64,000 bases of DNA from positions 1,410,001 to 1,474,000 of the forward strand of contig NZ_CP011266.1 in assembly GCF_001477655.1 (NCBI RefSeq), read 5' to 3'. Origin of the DNA: Methanobrevibacter millerae. Its GTDB lineage: Archaea > Methanobacteriota > Methanobacteria > Methanobacteriales > Methanobacteriaceae. Made by a program: the position numbers and the translations under genes. Below, piece after piece: positions 18,597-27,404 of the stretch (the first letter of the stretch is position 1; every line of letters starts with the position of its first letter). The notes beneath the pieces are model-generated. The model ran no database searches. It was not told the DNA's origin and was given only the letters and a program-made list of their open reading frames with translations.

Positions 18597-19015
18597 TCAA
18601 TGAATAAAATAATTTAGGTAAATCATCAGTTGCATAGTGATAATAGTTTTTGTCAAATTGGCACCTCTTGTGTTTCTATTTTCCCCACATGTGATATTGA
18701 CAGTTATTTTCATGATGCCATTTCGTTCAGCTGAAGCATTCCATTTCCCGTCCCATCAGTTTTTACTTTCTGGGGATTTTTAGTGCCTTTTGCATCGACT
18801 ATCGTTATGTATACCACCTGATTTGCAAGCGGATTTCCACCATCATCAGACAATGCAATGGATATGTAATCGCCGTCATAGATAGCATCATTGCTGTTTA
18901 GTGTTATTTGTGATGCAATCAGTTCATTTGATCGGGAAAGGACAAACATTATTCACCCCACAAGAATCAGTGCAAGGATTACAAGCAGCATTGAAATTAT
19001 CGTTTTGTTTTCCAT
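18597..19015 (-). pseudogene. Decayed Ig-like membrane-anchored protein
   Basis: The gene starts at ATG 19015 with GGTGA upstream and codes MENKTIISMLLVILALILVG. An in-frame TGA then interrupts the anchor. The frame continues as IMFVLSRSNELIASQITLNS... through an Ig-like domain whose strand NPLANQVVYITIVDAKGTKN closely matches the protein at 20338-21063. It stops at LQLNEMAS, where a shift of one frame restores NGIMKITVNITCGENRNTRG, equivalent to the next strands of the intact paralogue. One nonsense and one frameshift change make this a pseudogene. Its beginning and anchor are otherwise well preserved, so decay is recent. Confidence 0.8.
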
Positions 19016-19233
19016 GCATTCACCAGAAATATTTTTGTCATATGCATTATAACACTTTCCAAACGGAAGCGGAAAAACATTTAAGCAAATGAAAAACAGA
19101 CCACATAATTCAACATATAATAGTATGAACAATACAAATAATTAACTAAAACTTTAACTAAAATGAAATATGATGAAAAATTAGAGATTATGATTTATTA
19201 AATACACATGTGAAAAATAAAAAAAGTAAAATA
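19016..19233. other. Intergenic region without recognisable features
   Basis: AT-rich sequence between the decayed gene and the zinc-ribbon gene. No gene or convincing hairpin was seen; it should hold the promoter of the decayed gene. Confidence 0.4.
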
Positions 19234-19665
19234 TTAATAATAATAGTAGGAATACCTGCTCATGCTACCAACATATGCCACATAGGTAATGATGAAGAAT
19301 GAAACAACAACCATGACGACTGAAATGGCTATGATGATTGCCCCATGCTTTTTTACATCAGGATTGTCTCGGGTAAGGAGATATATTCCAAAAATGATTC
19401 CGACAATATGAAAGAGAAATGCACAAATATATCCCAAAACAATAGCGGTTTTATGTGAATCCTGATTGAGGGAAGCTCCACAGCTTGTGCAGACAGTATT
19501 TCCCAAAGGCACCAGTGCTCCGCATTTTCCACAAAATACTCCTGCATTCACATTTTGCTGAGTGCCTGGCTGACCGCCCACATCGTCCACTCTGGTTCCG
19601 CACTTGGCACAAAACTTTGATTCATCATTCAACTGATTTCCGCAGTTACTGCAAAACTTAACCAT
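19234..19665 (-). CDS. Double zinc-ribbon membrane protein
   Basis: A 143-residue protein with two zinc ribbons at residues 5-26 (CSNCGNQL...CAKCGTRV) and about 45-65 (CGKCGALV...CTSCGASL), then two hydrophobic spans at about 74-95 and 108-130. It ends in an aromatic tail YSYYYY. The gene starts three bases after the stop of 19669-20232, with the GAGGA ribosome binding site inside the upstream gene end, so the two are translated from one mRNA. Function unknown. Zinc-ribbon plus membrane-span proteins are abundant in Methanobacteriales. Confidence 0.75.
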   Translation of the reverse strand: MVKFCSNCGNQLNDESKFCAKCGTRVDDVGGQPGTQQNVNAGVFCGKCGALVPLGNTVCTSCGASLNQDSHKTAIVLGYICAFLFHIVGIIFGIYLLTRDNPDVKKHGAIIIAISVVMVVVSFFIITYVAYVGSMSRYSYYYY

Positions 19666-19668
19666 GAA

Positions 19669-20232
19669 TTATTCCTCATCAGATGATGTCAAGTCGATTC
19701 CACAACTTGGACAGAACTTATCACTGCCTGAAACTGTTGAACCGCAGCTTTTGCATGTATTAGCCTGTGCAGTTTCCTCTGCAGGAATTGCGCTTCCACA
19801 ATCCGGACAGAACTTATCGCTTTCAGAAATCTCGTGGCCACAGGTTTTACAGAAAGTGGTTTTTCCAGCAGATTTTGCTTCAGGAACTGCATTTCCACAT
19901 CCAGGACAGAATTTTGATTCTCTGAACAGTCCGTGTCCGCAATTTTCACAGAATGAATCAAAATTATTAGCAGTTGAAGAAACGTTAGATGCTGTCTTTG
20001 AGTTAAGATTGATTGTTACTATATCCTCGGATGCGACGAGATAATATAATATTGCTGCAGGGAAAAAGAAAATTATCAAAACAATTAATAACCCCATGCT
20101 GTATGATTTTTTCTTCAATATGGCCGTGCCGTTGAAATTGGACTGAAAACTGTAGCCCTGTGAAAGATACATCTGTATCTGCTGATTGAATTCATCTTCA
20201 CTATTAACATCAATATTATAATTAAGTCCCAA
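19669..20232 (-). CDS. Membrane protein with three C-terminal zinc ribbons
   Basis: A 187-residue protein. Residues 1-45 form a small alpha-beta unit (NSEDEFNQQIQMYLSQGYSF). A hydrophobic hairpin follows (about 48-70), then three successive zinc ribbons: CENCGHGL...CPGCGNAV, CKTCGHEI...CPDCGSAI, CKSCGSTV...CPSCGIDL. A longer reading from GTG 20262 has no ribosome binding site. TTG 20232 has GGAGGT seven bases upstream, so I take the TTG as start. It is the first gene of a two-gene operon with 19234-19665. Function unknown. Confidence 0.75.
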   Translation of the reverse strand: MGLNYNIDVNSEDEFNQQIQMYLSQGYSFQSNFNGTAILKKKSYSMGLLIVLIIFFFPAAILYYLVASEDIVTINLNSKTASNVSSTANNFDSFCENCGHGLFRESKFCPGCGNAVPEAKSAGKTTFCKTCGHEISESDKFCPDCGSAIPAEETAQANTCKSCGSTVSGSDKFCPSCGIDLTSSDEE

Positions 20233-20337
20233 TTTATAACCTCCAATAATGAATTTTAACACATATTAATTATACTTTAAATATTAAATCTAATATAGAT
20301 ATCGATTTAAAAAAAAATATGGTGACGGTTAATCAAT

Positions 20338-21063
20338 CTAAAACTTCACTTCTACCTTTTCAATCAAAACATCATTGCTTACAGGATACTTATGATATGT
20401 AGCGCCTTCTTCTCCGTCATCCCATTGACTCCATTTCCATTGGCCACTATTATACATATATCCTCTTGACTGATAAGAGCTTTTATCCAGCATCTGTCCG
20501 TTTTTATAAACCCATATACCTAAACCGCCAACAGTAGTTCCTCTCCATTTCATGGCTTCAACCTTATACTCACCGACAGTTTTGCTTACCCTCTGGTCAT
20601 ATGCATTCAGCTCCAGAGTCACACTTCCTCCAGAGGATGAAGAGGATGATGATGAACCGCCGGAGTTTACAGGAGTGGTTTTAGCTTCGTTCATCTGCAT
20701 ATTTTGTGAAATGCTATTTGAAGCATATTTATCGTTTCCAGAGAATGATACGGTGACATTGTATGTTCCGGGAGTCAGCCCATTCATCTGCAATTTTCCT
20801 TTTCCAGACCCGTCAGTCGTAACCTTTTGCGGATTTTTAACGCCATTAGAATCAACGATTATAATGTCTACAACTGCATTTGCTATTGGAACACCGTTTG
20901 ACGTTGATAATGATACCTCAAAGTTATCACCATCATTCAATGAAGCAGCAGATGTTACGGCCAAATTTACATTTTCCTTAAAAGGATTGAACATTACAAA
21001 TGCCATTGCAATCATTGCAACGATTATTATAAGCAAAACAATTATGATCTTGTCATTTTCCAT
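20338..21063 (-). CDS. Membrane-anchored Ig-like surface protein
   Basis: A 241-residue protein. The N-terminal span (about 5-25) ends in FNPFKENVNL. A bacterial Ig-like domain occupies about 38-125 (NDGDNFEVSLSTSNGVPIAN, TTDGSGKGKLQMNGLTPGTY, SFSGNDKYASNS). A serine-rich hinge follows, then a C-terminal region of about 85 residues rich in Trp, Tyr and Gly (KWRGTTVGGLGIWVYKNGQM) that I do not recognise. ATG 21063 follows GGAGGA by about 10 bases; the earlier TTG abuts that site. It is the intact paralogue of the decayed gene at 18597-19015 and close to 53697-54281. Confidence 0.75.
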   Translation of the reverse strand: MENDKIIIVLLIIIVAMIAMAFVMFNPFKENVNLAVTSAASLNDGDNFEVSLSTSNGVPIANAVVDIIIVDSNGVKNPQKVTTDGSGKGKLQMNGLTPGTYNVTVSFSGNDKYASNSISQNMQMNEAKTTPVNSGGSSSSSSSSGGSVTLELNAYDQRVSKTVGEYKVEAMKWRGTTVGGLGIWVYKNGQMLDKSSYQSRGYMYNSGQWKWSQWDDGEEGATYHKYPVSNDVLIEKVEVKF

Positions 21064-21156
21064 TTTTTGCAATCCTCCAACATTAGATATTTATTTATAT
21101 ATTTTTCAACATATATTAAGATGTATTAATCTTATGTCAATAATGGGGGAGAAATA

Positions 21157-21561
21157 ATGGCCAAATTTTGCGGAAAATGCGGAAACAAGTTAAAAAATGA
21201 AAATGCTAAATTCTGTGATAAATGCGGAAGCAAAATTTCAAATGCAACAAGAAGCACAAACACCACTGTCAACACACCCATAAACAATGCTCCAATTTAT
21301 AAAGAAAAAAGCATGCCTCTTGCTTTAATATTGTCATTTCTCCTTCCAGGAATAGGAATAGTATATGCCGGAGACGTTGCCAAAGGCCTAGCAGTGTTTA
21401 TTGGTCTGGTTGTTATTAACTTTTTATTAAATACATTGTTAAAATCACCGATAACGCCCATACTGAGCATTGCTTTAATAATCTGTTCACTGTACCTCAC
21501 ATATGAAGAAGTCAATGCTGTCAATGAAAAAAATAGAAAATTGATGAGAAATCAATTTTAA
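21157..21561 (+). CDS. Double-knuckle zinc-ribbon membrane protein
   Basis: A 134-residue protein. The zinc ribbon at residues 5-27 (CGKCGNKL...CDKCGSKI) is followed by a Thr/Asn linker and a hydrophobic part of about 70 residues with the sequence PLALILSFLLPGIGIVYAGD. That phrase resembles the TM2-type turn seen in small archaeal membrane proteins (G-x-G-x-x-Y-x-G-D). The end is charged. A GGGGGAG ribosome binding site is close to ATG 21157. It is convergent with the ATP-grasp gene. Function unknown. Confidence 0.75.
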   Translation: MAKFCGKCGNKLKNENAKFCDKCGSKISNATRSTNTTVNTPINNAPIYKEKSMPLALILSFLLPGIGIVYAGDVAKGLAVFIGLVVINFLLNTLLKSPITPILSIALIICSLYLTYEEVNAVNEKNRKLMRNQF

Positions 21562-21563
21562 AA

Positions 21564-21594
21564 AAAAAGTTGAATATTAGTCATCTAACTTTTT
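21564..21594. terminator. Bidirectional terminator-like hairpin
   Basis: AAAAAGTT (21564-21571) can pair with AACTTTTT (21587-21594) between two convergent genes, leaving a T-rich end on each strand. It overlaps the last codons of the ATP-grasp gene. Confidence 0.45.
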
Positions 21595-23267
21595 GAAGCT
21601 ATTACACCTTTAATAGGTCCATATGGAGGAACCTCTATTCTTAAATCCAATGCCTTTAAAAGCAATTCAATACCTTTTCTTTGACCTGGAATAAACCTAT
21701 ATGTTGTTTCAGGAATGAAAATGTATCCCCCAACCCTAATGTATGACAATAGTTTCAATATGAAATCTACCTTGAAATAATCACTTTTTTCAATTATGCT
21801 TCGGTTTAGATTGATGATAACATAATCGAATTCCCCTTCAACATCTGATACGTCTTCAATACCTATCTGAAATATGTCAACATCATAAATCGTTTGATCT
21901 GTTATGAGAATCCCTTTTCCATACTTCTGTGCTGCGTCAATGAGAAGCTGAAGCTTTTTAATCATCACACTATTATTAAATTTATTGTGATTGTCCAATT
22001 CTTCACTTAAAACCAAATTTCTTTCAACACTTCTTAAAAATTTAATGTCATTTCTTAAGACACTTTCCTTTTTATGGGTTAAAAATACAAGTCCGCAGCT
22101 TGTGTCTACATTTTCAGTTTTCATATAAAATTTCTCTTCTTCAATCAAATCTTCAAAGACAATTTCATGAAAACTTTTTAGCTTAGGGCCTATTTTATTT
22201 ATTGGAGCGGATTTTGCAAGGATATCCTTTGGAACTATGAACCTCTTGAATGCGCCATAGGACTTTAATCTGTAAGGACTCATTCTCCTTTTTAGGAAAA
22301 GTTCAGTCTTTAAATAGGATTCCAGACTTGAATCTGTTTCATGTTGGCCTGAAACCTTTTCAAAGAATTCAGAGTCTATATGACCTCCCATTACGGAACA
22401 ATTTACTTCTATCAGAACCGGGCCTTTATCATCAATCATGAATTCCCCATGAACCGGACCATATTTGATTCCCACTGCATCACAGACATCATATGCGTAG
22501 TCAATCAATTCAGCCTCGCCTACATCCAATTCATTAACACTTTCAACGGTATCATATACAAATGCACCGTCTGAAGTTCTTATTTTATGGTACTTCCATA
22601 TGGTCGTTACCCTGTGAAGTCCATCACATGAAACAGTGTTTACGATATATTCCTCACCATCTATGCGTTCCTGAACCAGAATACGGTCATTTAAATTTCC
22701 TAAGAAATTTTTCTCTAAAAAGAAGTCAGCAATTTGACCTGCCATTTCCTGTCTGTCTGAACAGATTCTTATGTTTGCTGAATCTGCAGAGTATATTGGC
22801 TTCAATACAACTTCACCCAATGATTCACTGTCATAAAATTCCATGGCTTCCTCAACTGATGTGACTACCTTTCCCCTAATATATCTCAATCCTTTTTCAG
22901 CAATCCTGTTATGCATTTCATGCCTTAATGTCATTGCATCCAAGTTTTCAATAGGATTACATAACAAATTTAAGTCATTTGCCAATTTGGTTGATAAAAA
23001 TACACCCCGTTCGCTTCCAGATAAAACAAGCTTTGGATTTACTTTTTTAACTATTTCAAGAGTTTTTTCATAGGTATCCTGTTCATAGATAATATCAAAA
23101 GATGCGTCAACTCTTTCATATTCCATTTCCATCTTTTTATTATATTCTTCCACATCCGAAGTATCTGGCTTTAATTCCAAAACAATAGGCTTAAAACCAA
23201 AATTAATTACATCCCCTACATAATTGGTTCCTGTAGATATGCAATCAACGATAACAATTTTTTTCAT
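21585..23267 (-). CDS. ATP-grasp ligase fused to a C-terminal methyltransferase-like domain
   Basis: A 560-residue protein. Residues 1-100 look like the pre-ATP-grasp domain (MKKIVIVDCISTGTNY, with NPKLVLSGSERGVFLS). Residues about 110-310 form an ATP-grasp core (GEVVLKPIYSADSANIR, ILVQERIDGEEYIVNTVSC, YGPVHGEFMID, VLIEVNCSVMGGH), where the last segment supplies Mg2+-binding Glu and Asn. This is the architecture of amino-acid or dipeptide ligases (BacD/CarB-like). The last about 150 residues (EFDYVIINLNRSII, YIRVGGYIFIPETTYR) read like the second half of a SAM methyltransferase fold. The pair of domains on one chain is unusual. The product is unknown. Confidence 0.75.
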   Translation of the reverse strand: MKKIVIVDCISTGTNYVGDVINFGFKPIVLELKPDTSDVEEYNKKMEMEYERVDASFDIIYEQDTYEKTLEIVKKVNPKLVLSGSERGVFLSTKLANDLNLLCNPIENLDAMTLRHEMHNRIAEKGLRYIRGKVVTSVEEAMEFYDSESLGEVVLKPIYSADSANIRICSDRQEMAGQIADFFLEKNFLGNLNDRILVQERIDGEEYIVNTVSCDGLHRVTTIWKYHKIRTSDGAFVYDTVESVNELDVGEAELIDYAYDVCDAVGIKYGPVHGEFMIDDKGPVLIEVNCSVMGGHIDSEFFEKVSGQHETDSSLESYLKTELFLKRRMSPYRLKSYGAFKRFIVPKDILAKSAPINKIGPKLKSFHEIVFEDLIEEEKFYMKTENVDTSCGLVFLTHKKESVLRNDIKFLRSVERNLVLSEELDNHNKFNNSVMIKKLQLLIDAAQKYGKGILITDQTIYDVDIFQIGIEDVSDVEGEFDYVIINLNRSIIEKSDYFKVDFILKLLSYIRVGGYIFIPETTYRFIPGQRKGIELLLKALDLRIEVPPYGPIKGVIASKS

Positions 23268-23395
23268 AAAAAATCACCCAATATTTAATTATGGATTTGG
23301 ATTTAAATACGCATAATGAATAAATATTTTACTATTTAATATATTTTATAAAATATTTAAATTTTAATTAAAAAAAGAGTTATAGTGAAAGGACA

Positions 23396-23701
23396 CTATA
23401 ACATTATCTTATTTCTCTTTTTAAATTTGGCAGAATACTTTTGTGAAAACATGATGAGAGTATGTGGATTAACATCCGCATATTTTCTGTGATACAAACT
23501 GTGGCAGCTATGACACATTACAACACCATTGTCCTGGCTGAAATATATGGGATTTGTATTGCTGCACTTGATTATGTGATGAGGTTCAAGTTTTTCACTT
23601 GAACCGCAAATGATACATTCCTTATGATTTGACAAAAGATCTCTTGCCCAGGACTGCAGTTTCCAGTACTTCTGTGATGACTGTATCTTCAATTCAATCA
23701 T
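23396..23701 (-). CDS. HNH endonuclease-like protein
   Basis: A 101-residue protein with an HNH fold. Zinc-binding pairs are CIICGSSEKL and CHSCHSLYH. The catalytic part is EPHHIIKCSNTNP, followed by NGVVMCHSC. ATG 23701 is chosen because GGGGGTG lies directly upstream; the annotated-length alternative begins two codons earlier at GTG. It starts 14 bases after the stop of 23716-24075 and probably forms an operon with it. HNH proteins of this size occur in phages, restriction systems and as solitary nucleases; which applies here cannot be told. Confidence 0.8.
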   Translation of the reverse strand: MIELKIQSSQKYWKLQSWARDLLSNHKECIICGSSEKLEPHHIIKCSNTNPIYFSQDNGVVMCHSCHSLYHRKYADVNPHTLIMFSQKYSAKFKKRNKIML

Positions 23702-23715
23702 TAACACACCCCCAA

Positions 23716-24075
23716 TCAGTTATCCAAATACTCAAGATCAATTCCGGCATCAGCATATTCAAACACCATTGGAGTGTTTTTGCAGGTGACGGAGATTACT
23801 CCACAGTATTCTGCAAAATTATCTTCCGTCAATCTTGCAAAGAGATTGTTTGAAATGTCTCTTGGAAGCTTGCGAGGGATTTTTGAAGGAATCCTTCGTG
23901 GCTTTTTGTGACGGTTAATGAAATCTTCACTCAGAATAAACTCCATCAACAGGAATTCTTCGTTTGTTTCCATTTCAAATGAATTTGATTCAGTGACTAA
24001 ATCTAAAAAGTTTAAGGTTTGTGTAAATGACGGATTTACACAGACTTGGTTTTGACAATTTGGACAGTTTTCCAT
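23716..24075 (-). CDS. Unknown protein with N-terminal CxxC motif
   Basis: A 119-residue protein that starts MENCPNCQNQVC, a possible half zinc site. An acidic middle region is followed by a strongly basic stretch (RHKKPRRIPSKIPRKLPRD) and a C-terminal part with CGVISVTC. ATG 24075 has GGGAGG eight bases upstream; the earlier in-frame ATG precedes that site. It is immediately upstream of the HNH gene. I do not recognise it. The basic stretch could bind nucleic acid. Confidence 0.6.
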   Translation of the reverse strand: MENCPNCQNQVCVNPSFTQTLNFLDLVTESNSFEMETNEEFLLMEFILSEDFINRHKKPRRIPSKIPRKLPRDISNNLFARLTEDNFAEYCGVISVTCKNTPMVFEYADAGIDLEYLDN

Positions 24076-24187
24076 AAATATCCCTCCCATCTATAAGAAA
24101 AATAAGTTTATAAACATAATGCAACTCAACAAGTAACTAATCATAAATAAAAATTGCTTAATGGCAAATCACTCCTTAAAAAAGGAT

Positions 24188-24652
24188 TTAATCAAAAAAG
24201 ATTAAATCATCAATCATTTCATCAGCTATCATAGACAAAAACTGGTTTTCATCTATCTTTTCAAAATGGGGTCTTTTAGAGAAACTGGTTGTTCCTACAG
24301 TGATGTCGTCACCGTGGATTTTAATTCCAATGTCGGTTACCTCACCAAGGCCCTTATCACAGGTAGTGATGGTTGTTCTTGTGGAACCGGTCTCTATTTC
24401 AAAGGTAATGCAATCTTCATTGCTTTGCTTTTCAATGACATGAATTAATCTGACATAAATGCCGTTGTCATTAATTTTTCTTGATACAAAATCAAAAAAC
24501 TCATCATTCATTTCGCTGAATGAGTATTTTTCATCTGCAAGGCCAAGGAGGGTTGGCATTTCATCAGATGCGTTTAGCTCTTCAACGTAGAATGGGAATT
24601 CGTCGCTCACAGTTACAGTATGTATTATGGTTTTTTTCACATTAATCTTCAT
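24188..24652 (-). CDS. Unknown soluble protein
   Basis: A 154-residue acidic protein with no signal peptide or membrane span. Predicted strands are visible (TIIHTVTVSDEFPFYVEEL, CITFEIETGSTRTTITTC), with an acidic C-terminus. The start at ATG 24652 is supported by GAGGAG about 7 bases upstream. It is the first of three same-strand genes leading to the HNH protein; the gaps (112 and 14 bases) would allow co-transcription. No family recognised. Confidence 0.6.
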   Translation of the reverse strand: MKINVKKTIIHTVTVSDEFPFYVEELNASDEMPTLLGLADEKYSFSEMNDEFFDFVSRKINDNGIYVRLIHVIEKQSNEDCITFEIETGSTRTTITTCDKGLGEVTDIGIKIHGDDITVGTTSFSKRPHFEKIDENQFLSMIADEMIDDLIFFD

Positions 24653-25050
24653 ATTTCTCCTCTTTTTAGATAATGGTTAACTTTATTCAACAACAGGAAT
24701 ACTAATATTCACATGTAAATTGTCAAATACGGATGGTTATAACCTCCTTTTAAAAATAACATTCAAAAGCAGTTTACAATTAGGAAAAATACAATCGGAT
24801 TAGAACACTGTGTACCCAGTGACTTTTACAAATGCTATCATATTTATCAACTCCCCATATATAAGTTATGATAAATTCGTATACAGTCAGTTTTCAAATG
24901 GTGTGATTATTTTTAAGCTAATATTTTATATTATATATTAACTAATATATAAATATTTCCATTTTCATATTACTTTTTTAAAAAAATATAAAAAAATTAA
25001 AAATTAAATCATCAAAAAATATTAAACTTACAAAAAACATAAGAAAATAC
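24653..25050. other. Divergent intergenic region
   Basis: AT-rich sequence between a minus-strand unknown gene and ung. It contains a small hairpin (CACTG-TGTACC-CAGTG, about 24808-24823) and TATA-like stretches. No gene was seen. Confidence 0.4.
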
Positions 25051-25710
25051 ATGATTGGAAATGATTGGGATTTAGCTTTAAAAGAAGAATTTGAAAGTGA
25101 TTATTTCAAAAGGATAAAAGAATTTACCGATGAGGAATATGCAACAAGGACGATTTATCCACCAAAAGAAGATGTCTTTAATGCATTTAAATTTACTCCA
25201 CTAAAAAATGTAAAGGTAGTGATTCTAGGCCAGGACCCATATCATGAAGAGGGTCAGGCTCACGGCCTTGCATTCTCAACTCCTGAAGGCAGACCAATAC
25301 CAAGATCACTTAAAAATATTTTTAAGGAAATAGAAAACGAATACGGCTATCGTATCCCTGAATCAGGATGTCTTGAATCCTGGGCTCATCAGGGAGTTTT
25401 TCTCCTGAATACTGTACTGACCGTTCGTGAAAGTGAAGCAAATTCCCACAGTAATTGCGGCTGGCAAACATTTACAGACCATGTAATCAAAATATTAAAT
25501 GAACAGACACAACCAATAGTATTTCTGTTGTGGGGAAAGCAGGCCGAAAAGAAAAAGGAATTTCTAAACAATCCAAATCATCTGGTTTTAATCACATCAC
25601 ATCCCTCACCTTTCTCAGCAAGACGAGGATTTTTCGAATCAAATCATTTTAAACTGGCAAATAAATTTTTAAATGAAAATGATTTAAAAGAAATAGACTG
25701 GAAACTTTAA
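25051..25710 (+). CDS. ung: Uracil-DNA glycosylase, family 1
   Basis: A 219-residue enzyme that removes uracil from DNA as the first step of base-excision repair. The water-activating motif GQDPYH is at residues 60-65 (Asp62 catalytic). GLAFS follows, and the DNA-intercalation motif HPSPFSARRGF starts at His184. Length matches bacterial Ung. Family-1 Ung is typical of bacteria and uncommon in archaea, which more often use families 4 and 5, so transfer from bacteria is likely. There is no clear ribosome binding site before ATG 25051, suggesting a short-leader message. The stop overlaps the convergent gene by four bases. Confidence 0.95.
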   Translation: MIGNDWDLALKEEFESDYFKRIKEFTDEEYATRTIYPPKEDVFNAFKFTPLKNVKVVILGQDPYHEEGQAHGLAFSTPEGRPIPRSLKNIFKEIENEYGYRIPESGCLESWAHQGVFLLNTVLTVRESEANSHSNCGWQTFTDHVIKILNEQTQPIVFLLWGKQAEKKKEFLNNPNHLVLITSHPSPFSARRGFFESNHFKLANKFLNENDLKEIDWKL

Positions 25711-26003
25711 TATAAGAGATCTTCCTGAACCAATTCATCAACATATGTAGTATCATCCTTAAGTGATTCGATATGATGAATTACATTAAGTTTCAAATCT
25801 TCAAGCTTTATTCTACCATCTATGTTTCTAAAGTCAATCAGGAAGTCAAATTCATAGACTAATTCATTTGAATGATTGAAAACCTGCCAGTTTTGGCCTT
25901 TAATATGAATTAAATGAACCGACCATTTGTCCATCAAATCATAAATCCTGGATGATACCTCATCCACATCAAAATCAATGTAGTATATTTCTTTTTTAGT
26001 CAT
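25707..26003 (-). CDS. Unknown small protein
   Basis: A 98-residue soluble protein (MTKKEIYYIDFDVDEVSSRI...) with alternating strand and helix character and the phrase WSVHLIHIKGQNWQVFNHSN. ATG 26003 is preferred over an upstream TTG at 26033 because AGAGAA lies close before it. It is convergent with and overlaps the end of ung by four bases. No known family. Confidence 0.6.
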   Translation of the reverse strand: MTKKEIYYIDFDVDEVSSRIYDLMDKWSVHLIHIKGQNWQVFNHSNELVYEFDFLIDFRNIDGRIKLEDLKLNVIHHIESLKDDTTYVDELVQEDLLY

Positions 26004-26135
26004 TTCTCTATATATTAATGTTAAAAAAGCCAATATCCATTATCCAAAAGCAACTATGAAATTTGCAGGATATCGACTCCAATCATCAAATATTATTGAA
26101 GTTAACTTAAATTAAAAAAATAGAATATGGTTTAA

Positions 26136-26561
26136 TTAATTATGAATTAATAAAACATCCTTATTGGATTTCCTCAATACCTTTTCAGCTACACTTCCAA
26201 TGAAGAATTTATGCAAACCTGATTTACCGGATGCTGAAATAATAATTAAATCCACATCTTCATCCTCAGCAATTTTAACAATAGTGTCTGCAGGAGTACC
26301 GACAACAACCATTTTTGTGACATTTACATGTCCATCAAAACGTTTTGCCATATTATCTACATTTTCATACGCTTCTTTTAAAAACTCCTCATTAAGACTT
26401 TCTATATTTTTTTTACGCTGAAATGGTGTTGTAGCCTCTAATTTACTTGCAACAGACAAAACTATAATTTCTCCATCATCGGAAAGTGCCTTGATTGCTC
26501 TTTCAACTTCATGTTCGGAAAATTCAGACCCATCGGTAGGTAATAATATTTTATCAAACAT
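26136..26561 (-). CDS. Universal stress protein (UspA family)
   Basis: A 141-residue Usp-fold protein. It starts MFDKILLPTDGSEFSEHEVE. The ATP-binding signature is G-x2-G-x9-G-S form: SASGKSGLHKFFIGSVAEKVL, with VDLIIIS before it. Family members bind ATP or act as dimeric stress modulators in the cytoplasm. A GGAG ribosome binding site precedes ATG 26561. It is monocistronic as far as can be seen. Confidence 0.92.
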   Translation of the reverse strand: MFDKILLPTDGSEFSEHEVERAIKALSDDGEIIVLSVASKLEATTPFQRKKNIESLNEEFLKEAYENVDNMAKRFDGHVNVTKMVVVGTPADTIVKIAEDEDVDLIIISASGKSGLHKFFIGSVAEKVLRKSNKDVLLIHN

Positions 26562-26602
26562 TACAAAAAACTCCTTTAATATAGTATTAGATTTACTTAC
26601 AT

Positions 26603-26938
26603 TTATATTATTTCTTTGAATTTTGACATCTCTTCCAAAATATAGTTTAAATTTTGAGAATCTGTGATATTTTCATCACCTATAAATTTGATTTGATTTT
26701 CCAATTCCCTTAATCGGAATTTGAACCTGAATATGATGTCAATCATTTCACTAAACAGCTCTATGTCATTGACCCTATACAATAGATTTTCAATTTCATT
26801 CAATGTATCCAATATGTTCTTTTCAAATGTAATGTTGCCATCAAATTCCATTTCACATGCAATTATGTGGTCATATATTCCCTGACAGTCTATTTCCATT
26901 GAATCTGATTTGATTGGATTAATTTCACTGCTTTTCAT
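26603..26938 (-). CDS. Unknown helical protein
   Basis: A 111-residue acidic protein, probably all-helical (KNILDTLNEIENLLYRVNDI; DIIFRFKFRLRELENQIKF). It has no cysteine pairs or membrane span apart from one Cys near residue 18 and one near 28. It lies just upstream of the Usp gene on the same strand (41 bases), so the two may be co-transcribed. Function unknown. Confidence 0.55.
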   Translation of the reverse strand: MKSSEINPIKSDSMEIDCQGIYDHIIACEMEFDGNITFEKNILDTLNEIENLLYRVNDIELFSEMIDIIFRFKFRLRELENQIKFIGDENITDSQNLNYILEEMSKFKEII

Positions 26939-27003
26939 TTAGATGAAAACTCCCTAATTATATAAATGATTTATATTCATCAAATTAAAAATAGTTTTTG
27001 CAA

Positions 27004-27399
27004 TCAGTCAAAAATCAGGATGTTATTGTAGTTTTTGAAGTTTTTATATTCGCTGCAGATGATATAGTGACCGGATTCCAGATTGATATCCAATGCAGCA
27101 GTACCATTTTCATCAGTAAATCTTGTATAATTGACCCCATTTATGAAAAATCTGACTTCCTGATTGGTTTTAACAGGAATTCCATCATGCAATACCTGAA
27201 TACGATAACTGGTGGTATTTTCGTGACTAAAGATAAGATCATTGGAGTTGAAAGTATATCTATCTCTATTAAGAAGTTTATTTAAATAATCCTTCGGACC
27301 TGAATCAGAACTATCAGCACAGCAGTCAAATCCTGAATATGCGAAACTGACTTCAAGGCTTAAAAAAAGAATAATTAAAAAAATAAGAATTTTTTTCAT
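27004..27399 (-). CDS. Secreted single-domain Ig-like protein
   Basis: A 131-residue protein with signal peptide MKKILIFLIILFLSLEVSFA. A cysteine pair (FDCCADSS) follows, then one Ig-like domain (QVLHDGIPVKTNQEVRFFIN, DENGTAALDINLESGHYIIC). The strand pattern VRFFINGVNYTR plus AALDINLESGHYII is the same as the repeats of the adhesin at 50627-52960. It is a single free copy of that repeat. It lies 5 bases downstream of 27405-28016 and is probably co-transcribed. Confidence 0.7.
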   Translation of the reverse strand: MKKILIFLIILFLSLEVSFAYSGFDCCADSSDSGPKDYLNKLLNRDRYTFNSNDLIFSHENTTSYRIQVLHDGIPVKTNQEVRFFINGVNYTRFTDENGTAALDINLESGHYIICSEYKNFKNYNNILIFD

Positions 27400-27404
27400 A
27401 AAAA

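Noticed and set aside
24808-24823. CACTG...CAGTG hairpin as a riboswitch
   Set aside because: Only a 5-bp stem with no further structure and no nearby start in a suitable position.
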